Source: Spirochaetota bacterium
GTDB taxonomy: Bacteria; Spirochaetota; B62-G9; DRHN01
DNA length: 64,000 nt
Assembly: GCA_016934265.1 (NCBI GenBank)
Contig: JAFGTF010000077.1
Span: 1 to 64,000, forward strand
Direction: 5' to 3'
Shown here: in pieces, positions 21,434-31,758 of the stretch
How positions within the stretch are numbered: position 1 is the stretch's first letter
Layout of the letters: the number at the start of each line of letters is the position of its first letter
Translations under genes and position numbers: made by a program
The notes under the pieces: model-generated
Databases searched by the model: none
Told to the model about the DNA's origin: nothing
Seen by the model: the letters and a program-made list of their open reading frames with translations, nothing else

Positions 21434-22717
21434 ATGTTGGAGAAATATGTAAGACAGATCTACGATGCGGTGAAACGGCAGAACGAGTGGAGGATGAGGA
21501 CGTTAAACCTCATCGCCAGCGAGAACGTGGTGTCGGATACGGTTCGTAAGATCGCCGGCTCCGATTTCGCCCATCGCTATGCGGAGGGGCATCCCGGAGA
21601 ACGGTACTACCAGGGAACGGACATCATAGACAGGATCGAAAGCGACCTGAGAAACCATATAAAGACCCTTTTCCGCTGTCTCCAGGCGGACGTCAGGCCG
21701 ATCAGCGGGACCAACGCGAACGAGGCGGTCTTTTCGAGCTTCATAGAGTACGGAGACGTGGTAATGGCACACTCCACGCCGGGGGGAGGGCACATCAGCC
21801 ATCACAGGGCGGGGTCGGTCGGCAAGTTTACAAAAAACGTAATAAACTTCCCTCTCGCGGCGGACGGGTTCCATATAGACATAGAAAAGACGAAAACACT
21901 CATCAGCGACGCCAGGCCCAAGATGCTCATCTTCGGCAAGAGCCTTTTTCTCTTTCCAGAGCCTGTGAAGGAGCTTGCCGACATATGCAAAGAGAACGAT
22001 ATCGTCGTCGTCTACGATGCGGCACACGTGCTCGGGCTGATGGCCGGAGGCATCTTTCAGGATCCGCTCCAAGACGGCGCATACATCGTCACCGGCAGCA
22101 CGCATAAGACATATTTCGGGACCCAGCGTGGGATCATACTGAGCAACATGTCTTCGTCCCGGTGGCAGCGGGTGGACAAGGGGGCGTTTCCGGGATCGTC
22201 GAGCAACCACCATCTCGATACGCTCGTCGGGCTTGCGGTCGCGACACAGGAGGTGATAAGCTTCGGGAAGGAGTATGCGGCGCAGACGGTAAAAAATGCG
22301 AAGGCTCTTGCCGCGGCGCTGAAGGGGGTCGGTTTCGACGTCTCCGCCGAGGAGTTCGGGTTTACCGAAACTCACCAGGTCGCGGTCAACGTAAAGGAGT
22401 TCGGCGGCGGCAGAATGGTCGCCAACCTGCTGAAGGAGAACGATATCGTTCTCAATATGAATGTTCTTCCCTACGAAAAGCTGAGAAACGTGACGAATCC
22501 GGACGGGATCAGGATCGGGGTTCAGGAGATGACGAGGTTCGGAATGAAAGAGGATGAGATGGAACGGATCGCGCAGCTTATATCGGACTGTATAGCGCAC
22601 GGGAAGCAGGTGCGTGACGAGGTGAACCGGTTTAGAGCTGACTTTCAGAAGGTCGGTTATTCCTTCGATGCGAAGCTCGGGGATTTAAAATCGTTGAAGC
22701 CCGAGTTCTTCGAGTGA
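21434..22717 (+). CDS. glyA: Serine hydroxymethyltransferase-like PLP enzyme (divergent)
   Basis: LNLIASENVVSDTVR, HRYAEGHPGERYYQG, YDAAHVLGLMAGG, TGSTHKTYFGTQRGIILSN. Confidence 0.82.
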   Translation: MLEKYVRQIYDAVKRQNEWRMRTLNLIASENVVSDTVRKIAGSDFAHRYAEGHPGERYYQGTDIIDRIESDLRNHIKTLFRCLQADVRPISGTNANEAVFSSFIEYGDVVMAHSTPGGGHISHHRAGSVGKFTKNVINFPLAADGFHIDIEKTKTLISDARPKMLIFGKSLFLFPEPVKELADICKENDIVVVYDAAHVLGLMAGGIFQDPLQDGAYIVTGSTHKTYFGTQRGIILSNMSSSRWQRVDKGAFPGSSSNHHLDTLVGLAVATQEVISFGKEYAAQTVKNAKALAAALKGVGFDVSAEEFGFTETHQVAVNVKEFGGGRMVANLLKENDIVLNMNVLPYEKLRNVTNPDGIRIGVQEMTRFGMKEDEMERIAQLISDCIAHGKQVRDEVNRFRADFQKVGYSFDAKLGDLKSLKPEFFE

Positions 22718-22724
22718 GGAACGA

Positions 22725-23495
22725 ATGAGCAACATACTCCTCTCCAACGACGACGGTATCGAAAGCAGGGGATTGTGGGCCCTGAAAAGCTGTTTCGAGT
22801 CCGACGATACGGTACGAAGCGTCTTCATCGTCGCGCCGGACCGGGAGCGAAGCGCCACCGGCCACGCGATATCGCTGCACGAGCCCATACGGACCAAGGA
22901 GATACAGAAAGGCAGGGTCTTCTCGGTGGACGGAACGCCCGTCGATGCGGTGCATATGGCAATTCTCGGGCTGATACCCCAAAAGATCGATCTCGTAGTG
23001 ACAGGCATAAACAACGGACTGAACCTCGGAACGGATGTGTTCTATTCGGGAACGGTTTCCGCGGCGATGCATGCAGTCTCGCACGGCGTGCCGGCGATAG
23101 CGGTAAGCATCGACAACCACGGCGACATCGTGTATTTCGAAACGGCCGCTTTTTTTGCACGGAAGGTCGCGGATATTATCAGGGACAAGGGCACGTTCGA
23201 GCGAGCGATACTGAACATCAATGTTCCGAACCTGCCGCTTGGGGATGTGGCGGGGGTTGAAATCACTAGACTCGGAAAAAGGCGCTATAACGACAGCATC
23301 GTCGAAAAAAAAGACGATAGAAACAACAGGTACTACCTGATACAGGGCGTGCTCTCCCACGATATCGGGGAGGACGAGACGGATGTGAGGGCGATTGCCG
23401 AGCACAGGGTTTCCATCACACCGCTCGGGTGGGATATCACCGCTCATCACGCCGTCGCAGAGCTGCGTAATAGGGGGTTTCACAAACTGAAGTAA
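22725..23495 (+). CDS. surE: 5'/3'-nucleotidase SurE
   Basis: MSNILLSNDDGIESRGLWAL; APDRERSATGHAISL; GINNGLNLGTDVFYSGTVSAAMHA. Confidence 0.95.
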   Translation: MSNILLSNDDGIESRGLWALKSCFESDDTVRSVFIVAPDRERSATGHAISLHEPIRTKEIQKGRVFSVDGTPVDAVHMAILGLIPQKIDLVVTGINNGLNLGTDVFYSGTVSAAMHAVSHGVPAIAVSIDNHGDIVYFETAAFFARKVADIIRDKGTFERAILNINVPNLPLGDVAGVEITRLGKRRYNDSIVEKKDDRNNRYYLIQGVLSHDIGEDETDVRAIAEHRVSITPLGWDITAHHAVAELRNRGFHKLK

Positions 23496-23508
23496 GGAGG
23501 TGCCCCGG

Positions 23509-24207
23509 ATGAAAAAGGAGGGAGGGGTAGAAGAACTCTTACAGTCCGCGAGAAAGCACCTGAGTGACGAAATGCAGGATAAAGCGCTGACGGCGTTGCT
23601 CGCCGCTAACGAAAAAGACGAGAAGAACACGGATGTTCTGTATCTTCTCGGGATCACCTACACGCGTAAGGGAAGATACAGACGGGCGCTCGAATACTTC
23701 GAGCGTATATTGAGCTCGGATATCTCCTACATAAACAAGGTGCACACACGGATGATAACCGGCTATATCTATACCCTTCTCGGGGAGTACGAAACGGCGC
23801 TTACGGCATTCAAAGAGATACTCGGTGCGGGTTTCGAGAGCGCGCAGGTATTTGCCGCCATCGGATATATCATGGACAGGCAGGGGGACTTCAAAAAGGC
23901 GTGTATGAATCTATACAGGGCCATAGAGCTCGATCCCAAGAATGCAAACGCCAGGAACTCTCTCGGGTATATCTATGCGGAGGCCGGGATCAACCTCGAA
24001 GAGGCTCTGACGGAGATTAAGAAGGCTTTGTCGCTCGACAAGGAAAACCCGGCGTACCTCGACAGCCTGGGTTGGGTATACTACAAGATGGGCAAACTCT
24101 CGCAGGCACGATCATATCTGAAGAAGGCGTTGAAAATGGCTCCCGACAACGACGAGATCGCCGCCCACCTCACCGTCGTCCGGGCGGCCGGCCCGGACGA
24201 AGTATAA
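23509..24207 (+). CDS. TPR-repeat protein
   Basis: Several TPR motifs, e.g. LYLLGITYTRKGRYRRALEYFERIL, LDSLGWVYYKMGKLSQARSYLKKAL. Confidence 0.85.
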   Translation: MKKEGGVEELLQSARKHLSDEMQDKALTALLAANEKDEKNTDVLYLLGITYTRKGRYRRALEYFERILSSDISYINKVHTRMITGYIYTLLGEYETALTAFKEILGAGFESAQVFAAIGYIMDRQGDFKKACMNLYRAIELDPKNANARNSLGYIYAEAGINLEEALTEIKKALSLDKENPAYLDSLGWVYYKMGKLSQARSYLKKALKMAPDNDEIAAHLTVVRAAGPDEV

Positions 24208-24233
24208 GACCTGCATAACGTTCTACCGCCGGA

Positions 24234-26540
24234 TCATTCCATCCTTCCTTCGATAATGGCCTTCGGCTTCACCCAGTATATCATCGCAGGGAGCACCACT
24301 ATCACCCCGATGAGACACCCGATCATCGTCATGGAAATGAGCAGGCCGAAATAGAGTATGGGCTTGAAGCTCGAAAAGAGCATTACACAGAAACCGGCGA
24401 TTAGGGTGCACGAAGTAAAGAAAATGGGAATGCCCGAATTTACGAGCGCTTCCTTTATCCTTTCGGAAAGCGAAAGCTCATGCCGTGTCCGGGTAAACCG
24501 TATCAAATAGTGTATGGCGTTGTCCACGCCGAGGCCGACGGCGATGCTCGCGATCATCGCGGTGATGAAGTCGAGGTTTATCCTGAAGTAGCTCATCACC
24601 CCGAAATTGAACAGCAGGCCGAAAACGATCGGCACGAGCCCGAAGAGACCGTGCGCGAATGACCTGAAGGTGACGGATATTATAAGAAAGACGATGACGA
24701 CGCTCAGGCTGATGCTGATGAACTGCGATCTGATCGTATAGTTCACAAGCGATATGTAGATAAGGTCGACGCCGGATATGTTCACGGATATGCCGTCGTA
24801 GGGGTTCTTGCGGATATATTCCTCGAATTCCCGTATGAACTCCTTCATCTGGGATATCGTGGGATCTTTGGAGTTGACATTCGTTTCACGGACCACGATG
24901 CTGGCATGCCTGAAATCTTCGGTGATGACGTTGGAGAGGCTTTTCGTAAGCTCCGTCATCTTGAACATCAGAAGGATCTTCAAGAGATCGGCGTCCGTTT
25001 CCGGAAGCCTGTAGTAATCGGGATCGTTTTTATTCAAAAGCTGGTTGGCTCTCTTTATATATCCGACGAGAGAGGTCGACGGTCCGAGAAGGTTTCTATC
25101 GTGAACCCACTGTTCCACCCGGTCCATATATTGGAGGGTGGAAAGGCTCTTGAAGTCGAGCCCCTTTCCCTCTTCCGTCTCGAAGGTGATATTCAAAGTC
25201 GCCACACCGCCGAAGTTGGATCTGATAAAGCGCTCGTTCGCGAGAATCACGGAACTTTTCTTGAAATACCGTTTCCAGCTCGTATCGACGACGATGTTTT
25301 TTATGCCGACGATGGACCAGACGGCGATACACAATGATACAAGAAGGATGGCCTTCCAGCGGCGTGCGATGAAATTACCGAGGTTGTTGAAGAATGAGCT
25401 TATTCCGCTGCCGCCCTTCCATGTGTGCAGCCGCTTCTTCGGCTTTTTCAGTAAACTCAGTATGGCGGGGAGGAAGGTGAGGCTTATCAGCATCGCGAAG
25501 AACACCCCGATGAGCACGAATATCCCAAGGTCCCGCATCTGCTCGATTTTATTTATCGTGAGCGCTGCGAAACCGGCGATGGTGGTGATCGCGGCGAGGA
25601 AGATGGTCTTGCCGATGTTATTGATGGATCCTTCGACGTTTATGCGCCTGCTCGGACCGCCGCCTATGTCCTTGTAGTACTGGTTGAGGAAATGGATGCT
25701 GTAGGAGGAGGAGATCACGAGGATGAGCGTGGGAAGCATTACCCCGACGATGGTGATCTCCTTGCCGAACATGCCCATCAGTCCGAGCGTCCAGATGATG
25801 CTCATGATCATTACCGATATCGGGAGCAGGATGCCCCGTGCGACCCGGAAATTGATGAAAAGCACCGCAACGACGAGCAGGAGTATCGGTAGGGCGAGGC
25901 GGATCGCATCCCTGCTTACATATTCGGAAACCCACGATTCGATGATCGGCCCGCCGTGAATGAAAAACTCCTCCGGTCCCCTATACGGCTCCACTATGCT
26001 GAATAGCTTGTTCTTTATCGGCTGGGTGTCGTAGTCGTCCTTGAGACGTATATAGATGGCAAGTGACTCGCCGTTTTCCGATACCACGACATTCTTCAGG
26101 GTCGGCTCGGAGAGCATCTCCTTCTTATACTGCTCTATCTTCTCCCTGGACTCGGGAATTTCGTTGCCCGGGAAGCTTTCCTTGATGACGATCATTCCGA
26201 AGAGGTACTTGAATACCGTGGCGTTGAGAGGGTCGATAACCTCGTCGACCTCCGGGAGCCTCCGGATCGCCTCGGATATTTCCTTTATTTTGGTGAGCGT
26301 TGAGACGGAGTATGCATCGTCCGATTTCACGCTTATAATGACGAACGTGGAGGAGCCGAATCTCGCTAGTGCCCGCTGGAGGTTTCTGTATTCCTCGTTG
26401 TCTTCGGGCGCCAGATCGACGAGGTTGGATGATATTTGGACGTTTTTCGCGAACCATCCGAAGAGAATGGTAATAAGGATTGTGAAGACTATTATCGGAA
26501 TGCGATAGCGGATGATAGCCCGTGAGAACTTTTTTAGCAT
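24234..26540 (-). CDS. RND superfamily exporter (MMPL/SSD-type)
   Basis: About 770 aa, two TM blocks; SIAVGLGVDNAIHYLIRFTRTRHE and MLPTLILVISSSYSIHFLNQYYKD. Confidence 0.88.
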   Translation of the reverse strand: MLKKFSRAIIRYRIPIIVFTILITILFGWFAKNVQISSNLVDLAPEDNEEYRNLQRALARFGSSTFVIISVKSDDAYSVSTLTKIKEISEAIRRLPEVDEVIDPLNATVFKYLFGMIVIKESFPGNEIPESREKIEQYKKEMLSEPTLKNVVVSENGESLAIYIRLKDDYDTQPIKNKLFSIVEPYRGPEEFFIHGGPIIESWVSEYVSRDAIRLALPILLLVVAVLFINFRVARGILLPISVMIMSIIWTLGLMGMFGKEITIVGVMLPTLILVISSSYSIHFLNQYYKDIGGGPSRRINVEGSINNIGKTIFLAAITTIAGFAALTINKIEQMRDLGIFVLIGVFFAMLISLTFLPAILSLLKKPKKRLHTWKGGSGISSFFNNLGNFIARRWKAILLVSLCIAVWSIVGIKNIVVDTSWKRYFKKSSVILANERFIRSNFGGVATLNITFETEEGKGLDFKSLSTLQYMDRVEQWVHDRNLLGPSTSLVGYIKRANQLLNKNDPDYYRLPETDADLLKILLMFKMTELTKSLSNVITEDFRHASIVVRETNVNSKDPTISQMKEFIREFEEYIRKNPYDGISVNISGVDLIYISLVNYTIRSQFISISLSVVIVFLIISVTFRSFAHGLFGLVPIVFGLLFNFGVMSYFRINLDFITAMIASIAVGLGVDNAIHYLIRFTRTRHELSLSERIKEALVNSGIPIFFTSCTLIAGFCVMLFSSFKPILYFGLLISMTMIGCLIGVIVVLPAMIYWVKPKAIIEGRME

Positions 26541-26680
26541 CAAAGAGAAACCGATTTTTTCCAAAATATATACCAATGGATTTTGCCTGTCAACAAACTA
26601 TTACGGCCGCGCCGTTGAATAAGACTTTCCGATACAGGAAGAATTTGATACATTATTGAAAAACCCAAAAGAAGCGTGCG

Positions 26681-27112
26681 ATGAACAACAGTTCGATAAT
26701 CAAGTGTAGAACGTGCGGTAGTAAGAACCGTGTGCTGTTCGATAAGATCGAGGACGTTCCCCGCTGCGGCAAGTGCGGCGCCCCGCTTGTGATACATGAC
26801 AGCGCAATCAGCATAGGCGAGCGCGATTTCGGGATAGAGGTATTGAACGAAACTCTGCCCGTCGCCGTCGACTTCTGGGCGCCCTGGTGCGGTCCGTGCA
26901 GGATGGTGAGTCCGGTTTTGGAAGAGATCGCTCACGAGCATCCGGGCAGGATAAAGGTCGTGAAAATCAACTCCGATGAGAACCAGACGCTCACGGCGCA
27001 GTACGGCATACAGGGAATTCCCACCATCATCCTCTTCAGAGACGGAAAGGAGCTCGACCGTCTCGTGGGCGTGGCGCCCAAGGATGATATCAAGCGGTTC
27101 CTTCACCTATAG
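26681..27112 (+). CDS. trxC: Thioredoxin 2-type protein with N-terminal zinc ribbon
   Basis: N-terminal CRTCG/CGKCG pair; VDFWAPWCGPCRMVSPVLEE; GIQGIPTIILFRDGKE. Confidence 0.88.
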   Translation: MNNSSIIKCRTCGSKNRVLFDKIEDVPRCGKCGAPLVIHDSAISIGERDFGIEVLNETLPVAVDFWAPWCGPCRMVSPVLEEIAHEHPGRIKVVKINSDENQTLTAQYGIQGIPTIILFRDGKELDRLVGVAPKDDIKRFLHL

Positions 27113-27208
27113 CGGCATGTATCGCGCTCTCCCGGTACTCGAAATTGCTGGCGGAAAGAAGTCTCTTGTCATATACTCTCAGCAAAAGTAAAGAGAGAGG
27201 GAGGACGC

Positions 27209-27625
27209 ATGGAAAGGCTGCAACGGTTCGGCGTCTCTATCGAGAAAACGCTTTTAGAGTCTTTCGACGGATTCATTCTGGCGCACGGGTTTCATAACAG
27301 AAGCGAGGCGATCCGGGATCTCATACGAGAAAAGCTCTCGAAGGAGAAGGGATTCAAGAGCGGGCAGACTATGGGTACGGTGACCACGATATACAACCAC
27401 CATTCCCGCGGTCTTTCGGAGCGTCTGACCGCGTTGCAGCACGACTACCAGAAGCTCGTTCTCTTCACGAGCCATGTTCATATCACTCACGAATACTGTA
27501 TGGAGGTGATCGTGGTTCGCGGTGAGGAGAAAACGCTCCGTGAGCTTTCTGCGAGGATCGGCGGCCAGCGGGGAGTGCTCATGGCCCTGCCGTCGTTCTT
27601 TTCGATTGCACTGCAGGATGCGTGA
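27209..27625 (+). CDS. nikR: Nickel-responsive transcriptional regulator
   Basis: Ribbon-helix-helix N-terminus (FGVSIEKTLLESFDGFILAHGFHNRSEAIRDLIRE) and C-terminal HVHITHEYCMEVIVVRG metal site. Confidence 0.93.
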   Translation: MERLQRFGVSIEKTLLESFDGFILAHGFHNRSEAIRDLIREKLSKEKGFKSGQTMGTVTTIYNHHSRGLSERLTALQHDYQKLVLFTSHVHITHEYCMEVIVVRGEEKTLRELSARIGGQRGVLMALPSFFSIALQDA

Positions 27626-27635
27626 TGGCGGGATT

Positions 27636-28028
27636 TTAGCTTTTCTGCGAAAGAGCGCGTTCCACCGCCCCGATGAGCTCTTCCGGCTTGATCGGTTTCT
27701 CGAGGTACTCGTCGACCGGCAGAATCTCCCTGTCGCGTTCAGAGTCGTATTTGAATCCCGTCACCTTTCCGACCGATGTTACCATTACGATGGGAAGAGC
27801 CGATATCTCCGGGTCGTTTCGTATGTTACGGGTGATGTGAAAACCCTCATCCGGAGTAGCCATCATAACATCGAGAATGATGACATCCGGCTTTTCCTCC
27901 TTGATCTTCCTGAATCCCTCTTTCCCGTCGAATGCGGAGATCACGTTGTAGCCCCTGTTCTCCAAAAGGAGCTTTTCCGCTTCCACAATGTCTACGTCAT
28001 CATCAATGATCAGCACCTTTCGAAGCAT
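27636..28028 (-). CDS. Stand-alone response regulator receiver domain
   Basis: KVLIIDDDVDIVEAEKLLLENRGYNV...PDVIILDVMMATPDEG...DEYLEKPIKPEEL. Confidence 0.9.
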   Translation of the reverse strand: MLRKVLIIDDDVDIVEAEKLLLENRGYNVISAFDGKEGFRKIKEEKPDVIILDVMMATPDEGFHITRNIRNDPEISALPIVMVTSVGKVTGFKYDSERDREILPVDEYLEKPIKPEELIGAVERALSQKS

Positions 28029-28201
28029 TATTCCTCCTTGGCGTTTCCCTTTCCGATCGTGTGCGGGCCACTGTTTTCTTGACCCGTACTTCGCCCCATA
28101 TTAAATTACTCTTCGTGCGTATTGTCGACATAATGGGGAATAGTAACCCTTTTTATCATATTTTATGAAAATGTCAAGAACATTATCCCTTTTAGCCGCC
28201 G

Positions 28202-28537
28202 ATGCATGAACTTTCGATCGCAGAGGAACTGCTCGAGATAATCGAGACGAGAGCTCGGGATGCGGGTATACACAGGGTCGAGCGCATAACCCTGAAAATC
28301 GGGGAATATTCCGGTATCATGCCGGAGGCGCTCGAATTCGCTTTCTTGGTACTCTCGCGCGGGAGATGCACCGAAGGGGCGGAAATCGAGATGCAGGCGG
28401 TTGCGCCGGAGTATTTGTGTAAGAAGTGCGGCCTCACCCAACCGGCCCCCCAAGAGGGATGTTCCGGGTGCGGCAGTTTTGATCTTACCCTGAAGCGCGG
28501 AAATGAACTTTCGATAGTATCGTTCGAGGGCGAATAG
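28202..28537 (+). CDS. hypA: Hydrogenase nickel metallochaperone HypA
   Basis: MHELSIAEELLEIIE; zinc motif CKKCG...CSGCG. Confidence 0.95.
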   Translation: MHELSIAEELLEIIETRARDAGIHRVERITLKIGEYSGIMPEALEFAFLVLSRGRCTEGAEIEMQAVAPEYLCKKCGLTQPAPQEGCSGCGSFDLTLKRGNELSIVSFEGE

Positions 28538-28548
28538 GAGCAAAGTAC

Positions 28549-29202
28549 ATGAAAGTAAACGTGATGTCGGACATACTAAAGGCGAACGACCTGCTTGCAA
28601 AGGATATCGAAACCCTTCTTGGAAAGAAGGGAATTGTTGCCTGGAATATCATGGGGTCTCCCGGAGCCGGGAAGACCGCGGTGTTGGAGCGGTCCATACC
28701 CATGCTTACAGAGACCCACGGCGTCGCCGTGATCGAAGGAGACCTGGCTACTGCGAACGATGCCGAGCGTATCGCAAGAACGGGAGTCCAGTCATCCCAG
28801 ATCAATACAAACGGCGCCTGTCACCTCGATGCCGCAATGGTACGCACCGCGATGGAGACGATCGATCTCGATACGATTAACCTCCTTTTCATCGAAAACG
28901 TCGGTAACCTCGTGTGTCCTGCAGGATTTTTGCTCGGTGAAAAGGGAAGGATCATCGTATCGTCCATCACGGAAGGGGACGATAAGCCGGAAAAATACCC
29001 CTCGATGTTCAGTACCGCGGATCTCGTTCTCATGAATAAAATGGATCTTGTTTCCAGCACCGACTTCCGTGAGGAGTATTTCAGAAAGGGAGTGAAAAAG
29101 CTGCGGCCCGAGGCTGATATCATCGCCGTCTCCGCACGGGACGGTTCCGGGCTCCGTGAATTCGTCGACTGGATCACGGAACATTCCCGGGTCTCTCCGT
29201 AA
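28549..29202 (+). CDS. hypB: Hydrogenase nickel incorporation GTPase HypB
   Basis: NIMGSPGAGKTAVLERSIP; GDLATANDAERI; HLDAAMV; FIENVGNLVCPA; NKMDL. Confidence 0.95.
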   Translation: MKVNVMSDILKANDLLAKDIETLLGKKGIVAWNIMGSPGAGKTAVLERSIPMLTETHGVAVIEGDLATANDAERIARTGVQSSQINTNGACHLDAAMVRTAMETIDLDTINLLFIENVGNLVCPAGFLLGEKGRIIVSSITEGDDKPEKYPSMFSTADLVLMNKMDLVSSTDFREEYFRKGVKKLRPEADIIAVSARDGSGLREFVDWITEHSRVSP

Positions 29203-29203
29203 A

Positions 29204-31525
29204 ATGTCCTCTTTCATGAACGATGATACCCTGTCAGGCGCCACGATCTATTTTCGCGGAATAGTACAGGGTGTCGGCTTTCGTCCGACGGTCTACAGAT
29301 ATGCGCGCCGGCATAATCTCGCCGGATCGGTGAAGAATACCGACCGGGGCGTGGTGATAGAGGTGGAAGGCCGCAAGGAACAGATCTCGCGTTTCTACCG
29401 GCAGATTATCGACGCCCCGCCGGATCTCGCCGTCATTACTGAAAGCTCATTGAAATGGCGTCCCTCTATCGGCCTCGAAGGCTTCAGCATCCTCGAGAGC
29501 GAGAAGGGGGCGGGATTCACACCGGTTTCCCCCGATATCGCCACCTGCAGCGATTGCCTGAAAGAGGTCATGGATCCGCACGACAGGAGGTACCGGTACC
29601 CGTTTACGAACTGCACGAACTGCGGGCCGCGCTATACGATACTCAAGACCATCCCGTACGACAGAAAGAATACCACGATGAGCGAGTATACGATGTGCGG
29701 GCCGTGCAGGCGTGAGTATGAAAGCGCCGCAGACCGCAGGTATCACGCGCAGCCCAACGCCTGCCCTGCATGCGGTCCCGCGGTGCGGCTTGTGTTTTTT
29801 GACGGGAAAACGATACATGACGACCCGCTGTCCGACTGCATCGTTCTGCTGAAAGAGGGTGGGATCGTCGCGGTGAAAGGGCTCGGCGGGTACCACCTCG
29901 CGTGCGATCCGGAAAACAGCCGTGCGGTCGAGACACTTCGGTGCCGGAAGAAAAGGCCGAAAAAACCGTTCGCCCTCATGGCGCGCGATCTCGAAACAGC
30001 CGCGGGGATTGTCCGTATCGACGGGCGGGAAGAAGACCTCCTTTTATCCTGCGGCCGGCCGATAGTCCTCCTCGAAAAGAAGCCAGGCATCACGCTATCA
30101 CCGTCCGTCGCCCCCGATACGAACCGCCTCGGGGTGATGCTGCCGTATACGCCGCTACATCATCTTTTACTTCGAGACGGACCCGGTATCCTGGTTATGA
30201 CGAGCGCCAATCTGTCCGAAGAGCCGCTGTTTTACAAAGACGACGAGGCGTTTACCGGCCTTCAGGGGATAGCGGATGCAATTCTCACCCATGACCGGGG
30301 CATTCAGCGGCCGTGCGACGATTCAGTCGTGACGGTCGTCGAGGGGAACGCCGTTTTCTTCAGAAGGTCGAGGGGTTGGGTGCCGGGGGGTATAGAACTG
30401 AAGACTGACGGGCCGCACCTGTTTTCGTCCGGAGCCTCGGAAAAGAACAGCTTCGCTGTTTTTCGTGATAAAACGGCGTATATGAGTCAATACATCGGCG
30501 ATCTCGACAACGCGGCGAGCATCGATGCGTACACGAGCGGGATACGCGACCTTGAAAGAATGTTCAGGGTAAGGCCCGAAGCGGTTGTGTGCGACCGCCA
30601 TCCGGATTATCCCAGCACGCTGTATGCGGAAGAGCGCTCGAAGGAGAGCGGAATCCCACTGTTTTACGTACAGCACCATCACGCGCACATCGCGTCGGTC
30701 CTCGCCGAGCGCGGGGAGGACGGACCGGTCATCGGAGTCGCTTTCGACGGAACGGGATACGGCGACGACGGATGCATCTGGGGAGGGGAGTTTCTCATCG
30801 CATCCTGCGCGACGTTCAGAAGATGGGGGCATTTCGATTACGTGCCGATGCCTGGAGGGGAGCGCAGCATACTCGAAATAGAGCGGATGGCGGTGGCGTG
30901 GCTTTGCAGGGCGTACGGAACCCTGCGACAAGTGCCCGGGTTCGATTTTCTGACGCCGCCGCGCCGGGAGAGGGCCGAACGCTACGAACAGCTTTTAAAA
31001 AAGGATATCAATTCGCCGTTTACCTCCTCATGCGGGCGGCTTTTCGACGCGGTATCCGCGATGCTCGGTCTCTGCAGCGTTCCGGCGTACGATGCGCAGG
31101 GGGCGATTCTTTTAGAGGAGGAGGCGAAACGGGTCGAAACCGTTTCCGAAGCCTATCCGTTCGGCATAGACGACGCGAACATTATTCGGTTCGAGGAAAC
31201 GATCCGCTGTATCGCGGAGGATAGAAGAAACCGCGTCCCCGTGCCGCTGTCCGCACGGCGGTTTCATGAAACAGTGATACGGTCCACCGTAGAGATGTGC
31301 GACAGGATCAGAAAGAGCGAAGGACTCAAAAAGGTGGCGCTCTCGGGAGGGGTGTTTCAAAACAGGCTCATCATGGAGGGCCTTTTTCATAGATTGAAGA
31401 ACAGGGGGTTTGCCGTGTTTACGAACAGGATGGTGCCGCCCAACGACGGTGGTATCGCGCTCGGTCAGACAGCGGCGGCACTCGCAATGATTCATGACAA
31501 CGCAGGTCAAAAGGGGGGTGCGTAG
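29204..31525 (+). CDS. hypF: Carbamoyltransferase HypF
   Basis: RGIVQGVGFRPTVYRYA acylphosphatase domain; TNCTNCGPRYTI and NACPACGP zinc fingers; VQHHHAHIASVLAERG; alternative ATG 29216. Confidence 0.95.
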   Translation: MSSFMNDDTLSGATIYFRGIVQGVGFRPTVYRYARRHNLAGSVKNTDRGVVIEVEGRKEQISRFYRQIIDAPPDLAVITESSLKWRPSIGLEGFSILESEKGAGFTPVSPDIATCSDCLKEVMDPHDRRYRYPFTNCTNCGPRYTILKTIPYDRKNTTMSEYTMCGPCRREYESAADRRYHAQPNACPACGPAVRLVFFDGKTIHDDPLSDCIVLLKEGGIVAVKGLGGYHLACDPENSRAVETLRCRKKRPKKPFALMARDLETAAGIVRIDGREEDLLLSCGRPIVLLEKKPGITLSPSVAPDTNRLGVMLPYTPLHHLLLRDGPGILVMTSANLSEEPLFYKDDEAFTGLQGIADAILTHDRGIQRPCDDSVVTVVEGNAVFFRRSRGWVPGGIELKTDGPHLFSSGASEKNSFAVFRDKTAYMSQYIGDLDNAASIDAYTSGIRDLERMFRVRPEAVVCDRHPDYPSTLYAEERSKESGIPLFYVQHHHAHIASVLAERGEDGPVIGVAFDGTGYGDDGCIWGGEFLIASCATFRRWGHFDYVPMPGGERSILEIERMAVAWLCRAYGTLRQVPGFDFLTPPRRERAERYEQLLKKDINSPFTSSCGRLFDAVSAMLGLCSVPAYDAQGAILLEEEAKRVETVSEAYPFGIDDANIIRFEETIRCIAEDRRNRVPVPLSARRFHETVIRSTVEMCDRIRKSEGLKKVALSGGVFQNRLIMEGLFHRLKNRGFAVFTNRMVPPNDGGIALGQTAAALAMIHDNAGQKGGA

Positions 31526-31527
31526 AG

Positions 31528-31758
31528 GTGTGTCTTGCAATACCAGGTAAGATCCTTTATAAAGAAGGCGACACGGGGAAGGTGGAGCTCGGAGGGGTGA
31601 CGAGGGAGGTCGGGCTCCAGCTCGTACCGGAGTCAAAGGCGGGTGACTGGGTCCTGCTCCACGCGGGATTTGCAATCCAGGTCGTCGACGAGGAAGAAGC
31701 GCAGGCAACGCTCGATCTCTTGGAGGAGTTCTTCAAAGCGGAGACGGAAGATGGGTGA
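31528..31758 (+). CDS. hypC: Hydrogenase assembly chaperone HypC
   Basis: GTG start; MCLAIPGKI...GDWVLLHAGFAIQVVDEEEA. Confidence 0.95.
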   Translation: MCLAIPGKILYKEGDTGKVELGGVTREVGLQLVPESKAGDWVLLHAGFAIQVVDEEEAQATLDLLEEFFKAETEDG

